Origin: Actinomycetota bacterium
Lineage (GTDB): Bacteria > Actinomycetota > Actinomycetes > S36-B12 > UBA5976
Reading direction: 5' to 3'
NCBI GenBank assembly: GCA_947452755.1
Contig: CANGDT010000013.1
Location: 1 to 43,544 of the forward strand
Length of the DNA stretch: 43,544 bases
The notes beneath the pieces are model-generated. The model was not told the DNA's origin, made no database searches, and saw only the letters and a list, made by a program, of their open reading frames with translations. Numbering within the stretch: position 1 is the stretch's first letter; each line of letters opens with the position of its first letter. This document shows positions 1 to 7,946 of this stretch, piece by piece. The position numbers and the translations under genes were made by a program.

Positions 1-172
1 GATGAACACCTCACCTAGCGCAGACTTGACGCTGCCTAGTCACCTGAGTGAACTGATGCAGTCAATACCCGTCATCGTTCGCGGCCAGCAACTTGCCTTG
101 GAATGGGCTTTGGCTGTTGGTCGCAATCCTGATCAACCAGCTGGGCTGAATAAGATGACATTAACCTTCTAA
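1..172 (+). CDS. C-terminal end of a SIS-domain sugar-phosphate isomerase/aminotransferase-like protein (partial)
   Basis: An open frame enters from the left edge and stops with TAA at 170-172, so only the last 56 or so residues are visible. They include a stretch ending RGQQLALEWALAVGRNPDQP followed by GLNKMTLTF. This closely resembles the final helix and tail of SIS-domain proteins such as GlmS-type glucosamine-6-phosphate synthases and AgaS/FrlB-like deaminases, where a P-x-QxLA-h-xhAxxxGxDPDxPxxLxKvT pattern closes the protein. The SIS fold binds phosphosugars in the cytosol. The exact substrate cannot be judged from the tail. A frameshifted N-terminus cannot be excluded because the rest lies outside the window. 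Confidence 0.6.
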   Translation, partial: MNTSPSADLTLPSHLSELMQSIPVIVRGQQLALEWALAVGRNPDQPAGLNKMTLTF

Positions 173-242
173 ATAACTTGACGCTCTAATTCACCAAACC
201 ACCTGGCCGGGTTTCCGTGCCACAACCGAATAAGTGAACCTT

Positions 243-1913
243 ATGACTGACAATGCATATGACCACGCGGTAACTACGCTCCAGAAATTCGTCGAAGATC
301 TGTTGCCCTATTGGCCAGTCCCAGGCGGAGCAATTGTTATCACCGACCGCGATGGCATCGTGGCTAACTGGGGCTTTGGTATTGCCGACATCGAACGCAA
401 CATCCCCAGCACAACTGATCATCTTTACTTGATTGGTTCGATCAGTAAATCGTTCACAGCATTGGTTATCAATCAGTTAGTCGACGAAGGCAAGCTGAAT
501 CTCGATGACGACATCACCGCGATTTTGCCGTGGGTACAAATCGGTCCCGATTCAACACCGACAACGATTCACCAACTGTTAACACATACTGCGGGCTTAA
601 TCATGGGCGACGATGGAACACCAGATGACTTGGTGCAAACTTGGGCATTACGCAATTTGCCGGTGGCTCCCGATGCTTCGCAACATTGGCACTATTCAAA
701 TGTGGGCTTCATGTTGCTTGGTCAAGTGGTTCAGGAAATTACCGGCAACTTAATCGCCGATGAAATCTCAACGCGCATTTTGGAGCCGCTGTACATGCCT
801 AGCACCCGCGGCAGTATCGCCAATGTTGATCGCGCTGACTATGCAGTTGGATACTGGCAATCTGACGATGACTTGCCGTGGCGTCAAGGCTCACCTATTT
901 CACCGTCGTATTGGTTTGAGATTGATGCGGGCGATGGTTGCGTTGGTTCTTCATCAACGGACATGGCACAGTACCTGCGCCTGATGCTCAGCGACGGAAC
1001 CGTGGACGGTAATCAGATTCTGAAACCAGAAACATTCCAACGCTTTGTCACCGGGCATGCGCTAGACGGTGAACCACTGATGGAAATTCGCGGTGGCATG
1101 AAAGCCTCGTCCAGCAAATATGGCTATGGCGTGAATGTTGAAACTGTTGATGGATACGAATGCGTTACACACGGCGGCGGCATGGTCGGGTACGCCACAT
1201 TCTTTATCGCGGACCGCACAAATGGAATTGGTATCGCGGTATTGACCAACACCAACGGTGACTTTCCAGCAGCACATGCCATTGCCCGTGCGGGACACCA
1301 ATTGTTTGTGGAAGCAAGTGGCGAGCGTGAGTACCCTGCATTACCACCAGCCAGCGATGCTGTTGTCACACACCGCGACTCAAACGCACCGCTGGCCAAC
1401 ATGGCAGGAACATTCATCAATGAATTAGGCGCCTCAATGACAGTGACCCTCAACGGCGACACAATGAGCGTTGCCACCGGTGAACACAACGGCACCTTGG
1501 AGCCAACGTGGACCGGTCGGTACGTCACAGACCTGCCGTACTTCGATCGATTCCGTTGGGACTTCGTTGATGATTCATGGCTCATTGGCCCACACACGTT
1601 CGCCGCAACTCAACCGGCGTATCCAGCCCTGGATGAAGCTAGTCAGGCGCTCGTCGGCAGCTACCGCCATTTCACACCTTGGTATCCGCGCTTGCGCATC
1701 TTTCAGCGTGGCCACTCGTTGTACCTTGCCTGTGTCAGTGGTATCGAAGCACCACAATTTGACGAATTACTTGTGCGCTTGGACGACACGACGTGGCGTC
1801 TTGGCGAAGCCAACTGGCTGCCTGAGCGCATTCACTTAGGTCCCATCATTAATGGACAGGCTGCCTTCGTAGTACGCGATGGCGTTTCCTATTCACGGAC
1901 CACTTTCAAGTAG
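243..1913 (+). CDS. Serine hydrolase of the beta-lactamase class C / DD-peptidase family
   Basis: The 556-residue protein carries the three signatures of the class C beta-lactamase-like fold. These are a nucleophile motif SISK near residue 71 (S-x-x-K), a tyrosine motif YSN in HYSNVGFMLLGQ near residue 155, and HGG in HGGGMVGY near residue 315. Members hydrolyse peptides, esters or beta-lactams through an acyl-serine intermediate. The substrate here is unknown. Residues after about 380 form an extra C-terminal beta-rich domain of the type found in DUF3471-like tails. No signal peptide is visible, so it is probably cytosolic. A GTG at 234 is also possible, but ATG 243 is preferred because the -10-like hexamer TAAGTG (231-236) ends six bases before it, which is the spacing seen at many genes here. 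No Shine-Dalgarno sequence is present. Confidence 0.8.
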   Translation: MTDNAYDHAVTTLQKFVEDLLPYWPVPGGAIVITDRDGIVANWGFGIADIERNIPSTTDHLYLIGSISKSFTALVINQLVDEGKLNLDDDITAILPWVQIGPDSTPTTIHQLLTHTAGLIMGDDGTPDDLVQTWALRNLPVAPDASQHWHYSNVGFMLLGQVVQEITGNLIADEISTRILEPLYMPSTRGSIANVDRADYAVGYWQSDDDLPWRQGSPISPSYWFEIDAGDGCVGSSSTDMAQYLRLMLSDGTVDGNQILKPETFQRFVTGHALDGEPLMEIRGGMKASSSKYGYGVNVETVDGYECVTHGGGMVGYATFFIADRTNGIGIAVLTNTNGDFPAAHAIARAGHQLFVEASGEREYPALPPASDAVVTHRDSNAPLANMAGTFINELGASMTVTLNGDTMSVATGEHNGTLEPTWTGRYVTDLPYFDRFRWDFVDDSWLIGPHTFAATQPAYPALDEASQALVGSYRHFTPWYPRLRIFQRGHSLYLACVSGIEAPQFDELLVRLDDTTWRLGEANWLPERIHLGPIINGQAAFVVRDGVSYSRTTFK

Positions 1914-1922
1914 CCTGAACGT

Positions 1923-2102
1923 ATGTATTTCACAGATCGCGGAATCGAAGAGCTAGAAAAGCGTCGCGGCGAAGAAGAATGGCCGTTGTCATGGCTGGCT
2001 GATCGCATGCGTGAATTTGTGGACCAATTCCCTGACTTTGAAATTCCGGTCGAACGCCTCGCCACATGGTTGGCTCGCCTCGACGATGACGAGGACGAGT
2101 AA
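1923..2102 (+). CDS. DUF6104 family small acidic protein
   Basis: This 59-residue protein begins MYFTDRGIEELEKRRGEEE, contains a WLAxRxREFVDxxPxFExPVERLATWLARLDD core and ends in an acidic tail. That pattern is the widespread actinobacterial DUF6104 family, for which no function is known. The family is nearly always this length, so the gene is complete. The -10-like hexamer TAGCCT (1911-1916) overlaps the TAG stop of the upstream hydrolase and ends six bases before the ATG, which points to a leaderless transcript. The next gene begins at the base after its TAA stop, so the two are almost certainly co-transcribed. Confidence 0.88.
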   Translation: MYFTDRGIEELEKRRGEEEWPLSWLADRMREFVDQFPDFEIPVERLATWLARLDDDEDE

Positions 2103-3065
2103 GTGCGCGCGATTGTTGCTACGGCCGCCAGCGATTCCAGTCCACTCGACGGCCTGCACATCGGCGAGCACACTGGTAAAGTTCACGACCCGAGTTGGGT
2201 GCGCGTACAGATCAAGGCTGCCGGACTGAACCACCACGATGTGTGGACTTTACGTGGTGCTGCGACTGCTGCTGAGAACTTGCCTATCGTGTTGGGTTCT
2301 GATGGTGCGGGTGTCACGGATGATGGTCGCGAAGTCATCATCCATGCTGTGCTGGGCACACCCATCCATGGCGATGAAACCCTGGACCCCAAGCGTTCGT
2401 TGCTCAGCGAGGTCCACGACGGCACCCAGGCCGAATACTGCTGGGTGCCCGAGCGAAACTTGATTGATAAGCCGGCGTTCTTGTCATGGGAACAAGCCGC
2501 CGCATTGCCCACTGCATGGTTGACGGCGTATCGCATGCTGTTCACGAAGTCTGGGCTGCAGTCTGGTGACACTGTTTTGATTCAAGGCGCCTCGGGCGGA
2601 GTGGCTACTGCGCTGACCCAGTTGGCTCACGCCGCAGGATTTACCACGTGGGTGACCTCACGCGATGAATCCAAGCGCGCACTTGCCAAGTCGTTGGGTG
2701 CAAATGAAGTTTTCGAAGCCGGCGCACGGTTGCCAGGCAAAGTTGATGCCGTCATGGAATCAGTCGGCGAAGCAACGTGGTCTCATTCGATGCGCAACTT
2801 GCGTCCTGGTGGTCGCATTGTGATTTGCGGTGCAACATCTGGCGCGAATCCCCCAGCAGATTTGGCTCGTTTGTTTTTCTTGCAACTCGAAGTTGTGGGA
2901 TCGACGATGGGTACGCGCGAGGAGTTTGTTTCGCTGCTTGACTTCCTTGAGCGAACGGGTGTTCGTCCGACTATTCAGGCCTCTTACAGTTTCGACAATG
3001 CGCGGGATGCTTATGAGTTAATGCTCAATGGCGAAACTAGCGGGAAATTGGTTCTCACACCTTAA
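2103..3065 (+). CDS. Quinone oxidoreductase-like medium-chain dehydrogenase/reductase (zinc-free)
   Basis: A 320-residue MDR-superfamily NAD(P)H-dependent oxidoreductase. The N-terminal GroES-like domain has AGLNHHDVWTLRG and LGSDGAG, the positions where zinc alcohol dehydrogenases carry Cys and GHE. The zinc ligands are therefore replaced, as in quinone oxidoreductases. The Rossmann domain follows with IQGASGGVATALTQLAHAAG near residues 160-180, and the tail SGKLVLTP is typical. Such enzymes reduce quinones or alpha,beta-unsaturated carbonyls. The exact substrate is not predictable. It starts with GTG directly after the DUF6104 stop, so translation is probably coupled. The next gene has its own promoter. 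Confidence 0.85.
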   Translation: MRAIVATAASDSSPLDGLHIGEHTGKVHDPSWVRVQIKAAGLNHHDVWTLRGAATAAENLPIVLGSDGAGVTDDGREVIIHAVLGTPIHGDETLDPKRSLLSEVHDGTQAEYCWVPERNLIDKPAFLSWEQAAALPTAWLTAYRMLFTKSGLQSGDTVLIQGASGGVATALTQLAHAAGFTTWVTSRDESKRALAKSLGANEVFEAGARLPGKVDAVMESVGEATWSHSMRNLRPGGRIVICGATSGANPPADLARLFFLQLEVVGSTMGTREEFVSLLDFLERTGVRPTIQASYSFDNARDAYELMLNGETSGKLVLTP

Positions 3066-3120
3066 TTTGCAACGCTTTTTTGCGGTAGCAATTGACCTAA
3101 TCTGCACATAGAGTGCATAT

Positions 3121-3879
3121 ATGAGCAACATAACTATTCCTGGACTTCGCCGTTTCAATCTGATTGCTGGCGTGCTGCACTTGGCACAGATGGCTGCTGT
3201 CATTGCCTTGTCAACTGACTTCTCACTGCCCGTCACTGCTACGTATATGGCTGGGCCACCGGGAACACCACTTGCTCCATCTGTCGTGCTCTTTCATACC
3301 CCGTTGGCTACAGCTGTCGCACTTTTCCTTGGACTGTCAGCACTAGCTCACTTCATTGTTGCTAGCCCACAGTTCTATGGTCGTTACAGTGCTGGGCTTG
3401 AAGCTAAGCGCAATTACTTCCGTTGGGTTGAGTACGCCGTTAGTTCGTCAGTCATGATTGTGCTGATTGCTCAGATCACCGGCATTGCTGACGTCACTGC
3501 ACTGCTTGCAATTTTCGGCGTGAATGCTTCAATGATTCTGTTTGGGTGGTTGCAAGAAAAGTATGAAACCCCAGGCAACGGTGGTTGGGTTCCGTTCATC
3601 TTTGGTTGCATCGCTGGAATTGTTCCTTGGCTTGCCGTTGCGATTTATGTTGTGTCACCAAACGGCCCTCCCGGAGCTGATACCCCAGGTTTCGTTTACG
3701 GAATTATCTTTACAATTTTCGCGTTGTTTAATTCATTCGCCTGGGTTCAGTACAAGCAGTACAGAGCTAAAGGCAAGTGGAGCAACTACTTGCACGGTGA
3801 ACGTATCTACATTGTGTTGAGTTTGGTCGCAAAGTCACTGCTCGCTTGGCAGATCTTTGCCAACACGCTTATTCCTTAA
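3121..3879 (+). CDS. Heliorhodopsin
   Basis: A 252-residue protein with seven membrane segments that matches heliorhodopsins rather than type-1 pump rhodopsins. The retinal-binding lysine lies in VAKSLLAWQIF (K238). The Schiff-base counterion glutamate lies in FRWVEYAVSSS (E104). The conserved histidines of the family are present near residues 20 and 77, together with FGVNASMILFGWLQEKYE and FIFGCIAGIVPW. Heliorhodopsins sit in the membrane with the N-terminus inside, have a long photocycle and lack a proven ion-pumping function, so a sensory or enzyme-regulating role is suspected. The hexamer TAGAGT (3109-3114) ends six bases before the ATG, implying a leaderless mRNA and its own promoter. 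The gene converges with the sodX-like protease, the two stop codons being separated by one base. No retinal synthesis gene is in the window. Confidence 0.95.
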   Translation: MSNITIPGLRRFNLIAGVLHLAQMAAVIALSTDFSLPVTATYMAGPPGTPLAPSVVLFHTPLATAVALFLGLSALAHFIVASPQFYGRYSAGLEAKRNYFRWVEYAVSSSVMIVLIAQITGIADVTALLAIFGVNASMILFGWLQEKYETPGNGGWVPFIFGCIAGIVPWLAVAIYVVSPNGPPGADTPGFVYGIIFTIFALFNSFAWVQYKQYRAKGKWSNYLHGERIYIVLSLVAKSLLAWQIFANTLIP

Positions 3880-3880
3880 G

Positions 3881-4162
3881 TCACCGAGTCCAGATCCGAC
3901 GAATGACCTTCGCAATGATTGCCTCTTTGGAAACTGCGCCGTAATGGCGTGAGTCAGTGCTGACTTCACTATTGTCACCTTCGACAAAAATGTGACCGTC
4001 CTCGATACGTGTCACACGCTTAATGTCGACACGTTCGCCGCGGTCAACCAACACAATGTCGCCGACCTTGAAAGTTGCGCCATACCTCACCAGGACACGT
4101 TCACCTGGTGCAAGGGCGGGGATCATCGACAACCCCTCGACAATCGCAAACCCATACGCCAT
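3881..4162 (-). CDS. sodX: Nickel-type superoxide dismutase maturation protease (S26 family)
   Basis: A 93-residue S26 signal-peptidase-like protease. Ser is in VEGLSMIPALAPGE, the general-base Lys is in VDIKRVTR, and the S26 box GDNSEVSTDSRHYGAV follows. Members next to sodN remove the propeptide of nickel superoxide dismutase to expose the metal-binding His1. It faces away from sodN with about 95 bases between the starts. ATG 4162 is preferred over GTG 4186 because a -10-like CACAAT ends six bases before it and because the family starts near this point. There is no extended membrane anchor, as expected for the cytosolic SodX type. Confidence 0.88.
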   Translation of the reverse strand: MAYGFAIVEGLSMIPALAPGERVLVRYGATFKVGDIVLVDRGERVDIKRVTRIEDGHIFVEGDNSEVSTDSRHYGAVSKEAIIAKVIRRIWTR

Positions 4163-4201
4163 GCGCCTATTGTGCCACTTGACCACAAGGTGCCTGCCTG
4201 T

Positions 4202-4233
4202 AAACCGCGCGGTAACCTAGAACCACGCGGTTT
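4202..4233. promoter_or_regulatory. Inverted repeat around the sodN promoter
   Basis: AAACCGCG (4202-4209) and CGCGGTTT (4226-4233) form a perfect 8-bp inverted repeat with 16 bases between. The interval contains TAACCT (4213-4218), a good -10 hexamer for sodN. The arms therefore flank the likely -10, as expected for a repressor operator. In an mRNA starting upstream they could instead form a leader hairpin. Nickel-responsive control by Nur is known for sod genes in Streptomyces, but the sequence does not match a clear Nur box. Confidence 0.4.
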
Positions 4234-4257
4234 TCCGCACTCTCATCTGGAGGAACA

Positions 4258-4653
4258 ATGAAATTCTTTGCACCAACAATCACAGTCAGCGCACACTGCG
4301 ACCTGCCCTGCGGTATCTACGATCCAGCACAGGCACGCATCGAAGCGCTGTCAGTCAAGGCATGCATGGAGAAGTACCACGCATCAGAAGACGCTGACTT
4401 CAAAGCACGCGCAGTATCCATCAAGGAAGACCGTTCACACATGGTGAAGGAACACCTATGGGTTCTGTGGACCGACTACTTCAAGGCACCACACTTTGAA
4501 AAGTACCCACAGCTCAACGACCTGTTCAACGAAGCAACAAAGCTTGCTGGCGCCGGTGGCACCAAGGGCACCACAGACGTTGCAGTTGCAGACAAGTTGA
4601 TCGCCAAGATTGACGAAATCGCCGCAATCTTCGCAGAAACCAAGAAGGCATAA
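4258..4653 (+). CDS. sodN: Nickel superoxide dismutase
   Basis: A 131-residue protein that dismutates superoxide to peroxide and oxygen using nickel in the cytosol. The nickel hook is unmistakable: HCDLPCGIYD at residues 13-22, with His13, Cys14 and Cys18 becoming His1, Cys2 and Cys6 after a 12-residue propeptide is cut off. The four-helix-bundle core follows, with HLWVLWTDYFKAPHFEKYP. A strong Shine-Dalgarno, GGAGG, lies seven bases before the ATG, so this mRNA has a leader, unlike many neighbours. The maturation protease gene is divergent upstream. An acetyltransferase gene begins eight bases downstream and is probably in the same transcript. Confidence 0.96.
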   Translation: MKFFAPTITVSAHCDLPCGIYDPAQARIEALSVKACMEKYHASEDADFKARAVSIKEDRSHMVKEHLWVLWTDYFKAPHFEKYPQLNDLFNEATKLAGAGGTKGTTDVAVADKLIAKIDEIAAIFAETKKA

Positions 4654-4660
4654 GTTCACA

Positions 4661-5230
4661 ATGACTGTTGCAGTGCGCGTAGCACGTCCCGAGGACGTCG
4701 CCGAGATGCACGCAATGATTGTCGAGCTTGCCGTTTACGAACAAGCTCCGGATGAAGTGATCGCCACCGAAGAGGACCTGATGAAGGCTCTCTTCGGTGG
4801 CACTTCTGTTTCCGAAGAATTTGAACAACACGAAAGTTGGGGTGGCGCACCTCGCGCCGACACCCCCACGGGACATCCTGCTGTTTACGCACACGTCATC
4901 GATGATCCTGAACACGAAGGCAAGCTCGCAGGAATGGCGATCTGGTTTTTGAACTACAGCACCTGGCACGGACGCCACGGCGTGTATCTCGAAGACCTAT
5001 ATGTTCGTCCGCAATTCCGTGGCCAAGGTTTTGGCAAAGCGTTGATGAGCACACTCGCGCAAGTGTGTGTCGACAACAACTACACCCGATTCCAATGGTG
5101 GGTGCTTAATTGGAACACTCCCGCCATTGACGTATATCGCGCACTCGGCGCCGTTCCTATGGATGAATGGACCGTTTACCGAATGTCGGGCGAACCCCTA
5201 GAAACATTGGGCACACCTGACCCTCGTTAG
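4661..5230 (+). CDS. GNAT-family N-acetyltransferase (diamine/spermidine acetyltransferase-like)
   Basis: A 189-residue cytosolic acetyltransferase using acetyl-CoA. The GNAT motif A is VYLEDLYVRPQFRGQGFGKAL, whose core RGQGFGKA is the pyrophosphate loop. The conserved WFLNYSTWHGRHG before it and QWWVLNWNTPAIDVYRALGA after it are typical of the SSAT/diamine acetyltransferase subgroup. An insertion of about 30 residues between the second helix and the sheet distinguishes it from short SSATs. The frame is open further upstream to 4610, but that would overlap sodN. ATG 4661, seven bases after the sodN stop, fits the conserved MTVAVRVARPEDV start. The context suggests co-expression with sodN, but a functional link is not shown. 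Confidence 0.85.
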   Translation: MTVAVRVARPEDVAEMHAMIVELAVYEQAPDEVIATEEDLMKALFGGTSVSEEFEQHESWGGAPRADTPTGHPAVYAHVIDDPEHEGKLAGMAIWFLNYSTWHGRHGVYLEDLYVRPQFRGQGFGKALMSTLAQVCVDNNYTRFQWWVLNWNTPAIDVYRALGAVPMDEWTVYRMSGEPLETLGTPDPR

Positions 5231-5267
5231 GTCACCAGCAGCCACAAACGTGAGTTAACGTTTAGAT

Positions 5268-5636
5268 GTGGCAACTATTCAACTTTCCGTACCAGCAACC
5301 CCAGCGTTCGTTGGTCTCATCCGAAGCGCAGCAGGTCATGCTGCCGCACACGCCGACCTAACTGTCGAACAAATCGACGATTTGCGTTTAGCTGTTGACG
5401 AGGCGTACGCACTCCTCGTCAATGTTGTCGCCGATGATCGCGACATACATGTCACCTTTGACGTACAGCCCGGCCAAATCAGAATTGATTTCCATAGTGC
5501 AGATGCTGCCCAGCCAATTCCACGTGACGGGTTTGCCTGGACAGTCCTTCAGGCACTGGTTCCGCAAATCGATCTCGTGCACACCGACAATGCCTTGACG
5601 CTCAGTCTTGAGATGATGACGGTTGCCAGTGCCTAA
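5268..5636 (+). CDS. Anti-sigma factor of the RsbW/UsfX kind
   Basis: A 122-residue protein resembling the mycobacterial SigF anti-sigma factor UsfX (RsbW). It keeps the N-box helix as DDLRLAVDEAYALLV near residues 39-53 and the later FAWTVLQAL segment. The clear glycine-rich ATP-binding loops of true GHKL kinases are missing, as also seems the case in UsfX-like proteins, so kinase activity is uncertain. It should hold the SigF-like factor encoded next inactive. The genes overlap by 14 bases. The hexamer TAACGT (5256-5261) ends six bases before the GTG start, suggesting leaderless transcription. No anti-anti-sigma (STAS) gene lies beside it. Confidence 0.8.
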   Translation: MATIQLSVPATPAFVGLIRSAAGHAAAHADLTVEQIDDLRLAVDEAYALLVNVVADDRDIHVTFDVQPGQIRIDFHSADAAQPIPRDGFAWTVLQALVPQIDLVHTDNALTLSLEMMTVASA

Positions 5637-6390
5637 CGGCATTGACTCGCAGTTTTCGGACCGCGAATTGCTCGAGCAACTTGCAGCTCTTGATGCAGGC
5701 ACCCCAGAACACGAGTCATTTCGCGCTGCGCTGATTGAAAAACATTTGCCGCTTGTCCAGTTTTTAGCGCGAAAGTTTGCCGACCGCGGCGAACCTCTCG
5801 ATGACTTAATTCAAGTTGGAACAATTGGGCTCATCAAAGCAATCGATCGCTTTGATGCATCACTTGGGTTTGAATTTTCCACATTTGCCACACCAAACAT
5901 TGTCGGTGAAATCAAACGACACTTCCGCGATAAAACATGGGCGGTGCGCGTTCCACGACGCCTACAGGAACTCAGTGCTTCAGTTGCAAAGGCACGCGAC
6001 GAACTTACGAACAAACTAGATCGATCGCCAACCACTTCCGAAATTGCCAAACATTTGGGTATTGCAGTACATGACGTGGTCGAAGCCCTCGAAGCACATG
6101 CTGCCTACTCAACCGTCAGCCTCGACGTTCCGCACGATGATGAAAGTTCAGCTATGTCCGAGCGATTAGGTTCGCTCGATGAAGCACTCGAAGGAATCGA
6201 AAATCGCGAATCACTTCGCCCGCTTCTCGCAGCGCTTCCTGAACGTGACAAACAAATTTTGCTCATGCGTTTTTTCGACAATATGACGCAAGGACAAATC
6301 GCCACCCAGATGGGTATTTCGCAAATGCACGTCTCGCGAATTTTGACGAAGACACTTGCTGCGCTGCGTGAAAACCTGACCGATACTTAA
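5623..6390 (+). CDS. sigF: RNA polymerase sigma factor, SigB/SigF/SigG subfamily
   Basis: A 255-residue group 3 sigma factor for stress genes. Region 2 includes DDLIQVGTIGLIKAIDRFD and FSTFATPNIVGEIKRHFRDK, region 3 follows, and region 4 ends with LPERDKQILLMRFFDNMTQGQ and a helix-turn-helix near ISQMHVSRILTKTL. The start is TTG 5623 or GTG 5629. Both lie inside the end of the anti-sigma gene, so translation is coupled, as in the usfX-sigF operon. Its stop overlaps by four bases that of the membrane protein on the other strand. Because the anti-sigma factor precedes it, activity is probably controlled by partner switching. Confidence 0.92.
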   Translation: MPVPNGIDSQFSDRELLEQLAALDAGTPEHESFRAALIEKHLPLVQFLARKFADRGEPLDDLIQVGTIGLIKAIDRFDASLGFEFSTFATPNIVGEIKRHFRDKTWAVRVPRRLQELSASVAKARDELTNKLDRSPTTSEIAKHLGIAVHDVVEALEAHAAYSTVSLDVPHDDESSAMSERLGSLDEALEGIENRESLRPLLAALPERDKQILLMRFFDNMTQGQIATQMGISQMHVSRILTKTLAALRENLTDT

Positions 6391-6740
6391 TCAGCCGGTG
6401 TTCGAAACAGTGCAATAAACCCGGCTACTGCTGACACAAGTACTGCGCCCCAAGCGAACCGGGCTTCGACACCCACCTTGCTGCCTTGCAGAAACTGTGC
6501 GGCGATCAGCACGGCAAATATCTGAACCATGAAATACGGAGTGCGCGCTGCCGAATGTCCGCCTTTAACTCCAAGGTTCACTACGAACATCAATGCCGAC
6601 AAAATTAACATAATGATCATTGCAATCAATGGCGAACCAACGTGGCTGTGGTCGCGCAGTGCATTGACTTCAGTGGCAACCGCATACAACGCAAGCAGCA
6701 CAGCTTGAACGAGACCGATTTTCCAGGCAAGTGAGCGCAT
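6387..6740 (-). CDS. Small four-helix integral membrane protein, unknown function
   Basis: A 117-residue protein with four hydrophobic segments starting near residues 6, 38, 70 and 92, and a short C-terminal end in the cytoplasm or outside. It looks like a conserved hypothetical membrane protein found beside sigma-factor and lipid-kinase genes in actinobacteria. No catalytic motif is visible. The frame is open to 6863, but ATG 6738-6740 is chosen. A perfect -10 hexamer TACGGT (read on the minus strand, 6747-6752) ends six bases before it, and the longer form would run into the divergent lipid kinase gene. Confidence 0.7.
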   Translation of the reverse strand: MRSLAWKIGLVQAVLLALYAVATEVNALRDHSHVGSPLIAMIIMLILSALMFVVNLGVKGGHSAARTPYFMVQIFAVLIAAQFLQGSKVGVEARFAWGAVLVSAVAGFIALFRTPAD

Positions 6741-6787
6741 ACGACAACCGTAGCGTGAGGCTGCGGCCTGCGCCGTAGGCTGGTTCC

Positions 6788-7717
6788 ATGCGCGCAGTCC
6801 TCGTAGTGAATCCCGCCGCAACCACGACCAGTGACGCAGTGCGCGATGTGATTGCAGCCGCACTCAGCAGCTCCCTGGATCTTGACGTCATTCACACAAC
6901 CTCGCGCAACGATGCGGTCGACATTGCTCGGCAAGCGGCGACAGATTCCGTTGATGTGCTGCTCGCTCTTGGTGGTGACGGAACCGTCAACGAACTCGCA
7001 AATGGTTTGATGAGCAAAGGACCGTGCCTCGATGGTCCCGTTCTTGCCGCCATTCCAGGCGGAAACGCAAACGTGTTCACACGCAACATGGGTTTTCCTG
7101 CAGACCCTGTTGAAGCAACAGCCCGCATCCTCGATTCAATTGAGCAGCAGCGTTTTCAAACTGTAGGTGTGGGAAAAGTAGAAACTCCGGAACTCGAAAG
7201 ATATTTTCTTTTTAATTCCGGCATCGGATTAGATGCTGCAGTCTTGGCACGCATGGAACAGCGCCGCACTCGAGGCAAATCAGCCAGTGATGCGTCGTAT
7301 GCAGCATTGGCCTTGAATGAATTATTTTTGAAAACAGACCGACGTCACCCCTCCCTGACAATCACGGACTCGCATGGACAGGCGCTAACTGATGCACACC
7401 TGGCGTTGATTGTGAACATTGCACCATGGAGCTACCTGGGCGCACGACCGCTGAACCCCACTCCACAGGCCAACCTGAATACCGCGCTGGATGTGTATGC
7501 GCCGACTCGCCTCAGTGGGCTTGGCGTTGCCCGACTTGCTCGCTCTATTTTGCGATCCGTGGCCGAACCGCGCGATGTCATCACATTGCACGATCAGCCA
7601 CATGTGCACTTCGCCTCAGAGCGCCCAATGTGGGTGCAAGTGGACGGCGAGGCACTTGGCCAGACCACATCGATGCACGTCACACATATTCCCGACGCGC
7701 TCAAAGTGATGGTTTAA
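6788..7717 (+). CDS. Diacylglycerol/sphingosine kinase-like lipid kinase (YegS/LCB5 family)
   Basis: A 309-residue enzyme of the DAGK catalytic family. The nucleotide-binding motif GGDGTVNELANGL lies near residues 62-74, preceded by NPAA and followed by the IPGGNANVFTRNMG loop. The C-terminal beta-sandwich has NSGIGLDAAVL and the tail WVQVDGE. Such enzymes use ATP to phosphorylate diacylglycerol or related lipids at the membrane, but the substrate here cannot be named. The hexamer TAGGCT (6776-6781) ends six bases before the ATG, indicating a leaderless mRNA divergent from the small membrane protein. Confidence 0.88.
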   Translation: MRAVLVVNPAATTTSDAVRDVIAAALSSSLDLDVIHTTSRNDAVDIARQAATDSVDVLLALGGDGTVNELANGLMSKGPCLDGPVLAAIPGGNANVFTRNMGFPADPVEATARILDSIEQQRFQTVGVGKVETPELERYFLFNSGIGLDAAVLARMEQRRTRGKSASDASYAALALNELFLKTDRRHPSLTITDSHGQALTDAHLALIVNIAPWSYLGARPLNPTPQANLNTALDVYAPTRLSGLGVARLARSILRSVAEPRDVITLHDQPHVHFASERPMWVQVDGEALGQTTSMHVTHIPDALKVMV

Positions 7718-7946
7718 CTAGAATTCGGCAATCAACGAACATGCGAAAGAGCCTTGTGCCACAACATATTGGTTGCCTTTTCAACTAATGTGACTGACCA
7801 AACAAGAGAAAAACCCAATTATTTAGCCGATATCCCTTGTGAAAACAGTCACGAGGTGAGAAGGTAGGAACTCAACACGCGCGACTTTCACGAGTTAAGC
7901 CTGTTGTAACGACCGAAATGTCCGAATCTACCTTATGGAGGATCAC
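7718..7946 (+). promoter_or_regulatory. whiB1 upstream region with CRP-like site
   Basis: About 230 bases hold no gene. TGTGAAAACAGTCACG at 7838-7853 matches the CRP/Cmr consensus TGTGA-N6-TCACA except for the last base. A further TGTGA half-site lies at 7789-7793. A possible -10, TGTAAC, lies near 7902-7907. The M. tuberculosis whiB1 promoter is known to bind CRP (Rv3676), so the element fits an ancestral control. GGAGGA (7937-7942) is the ribosome binding site. Confidence 0.55.

Noticed and set aside
1124-1597. 157-residue antisense frame across the serine hydrolase
   Set aside because: It mirrors the codon structure of the real gene and has no motif or start signal.
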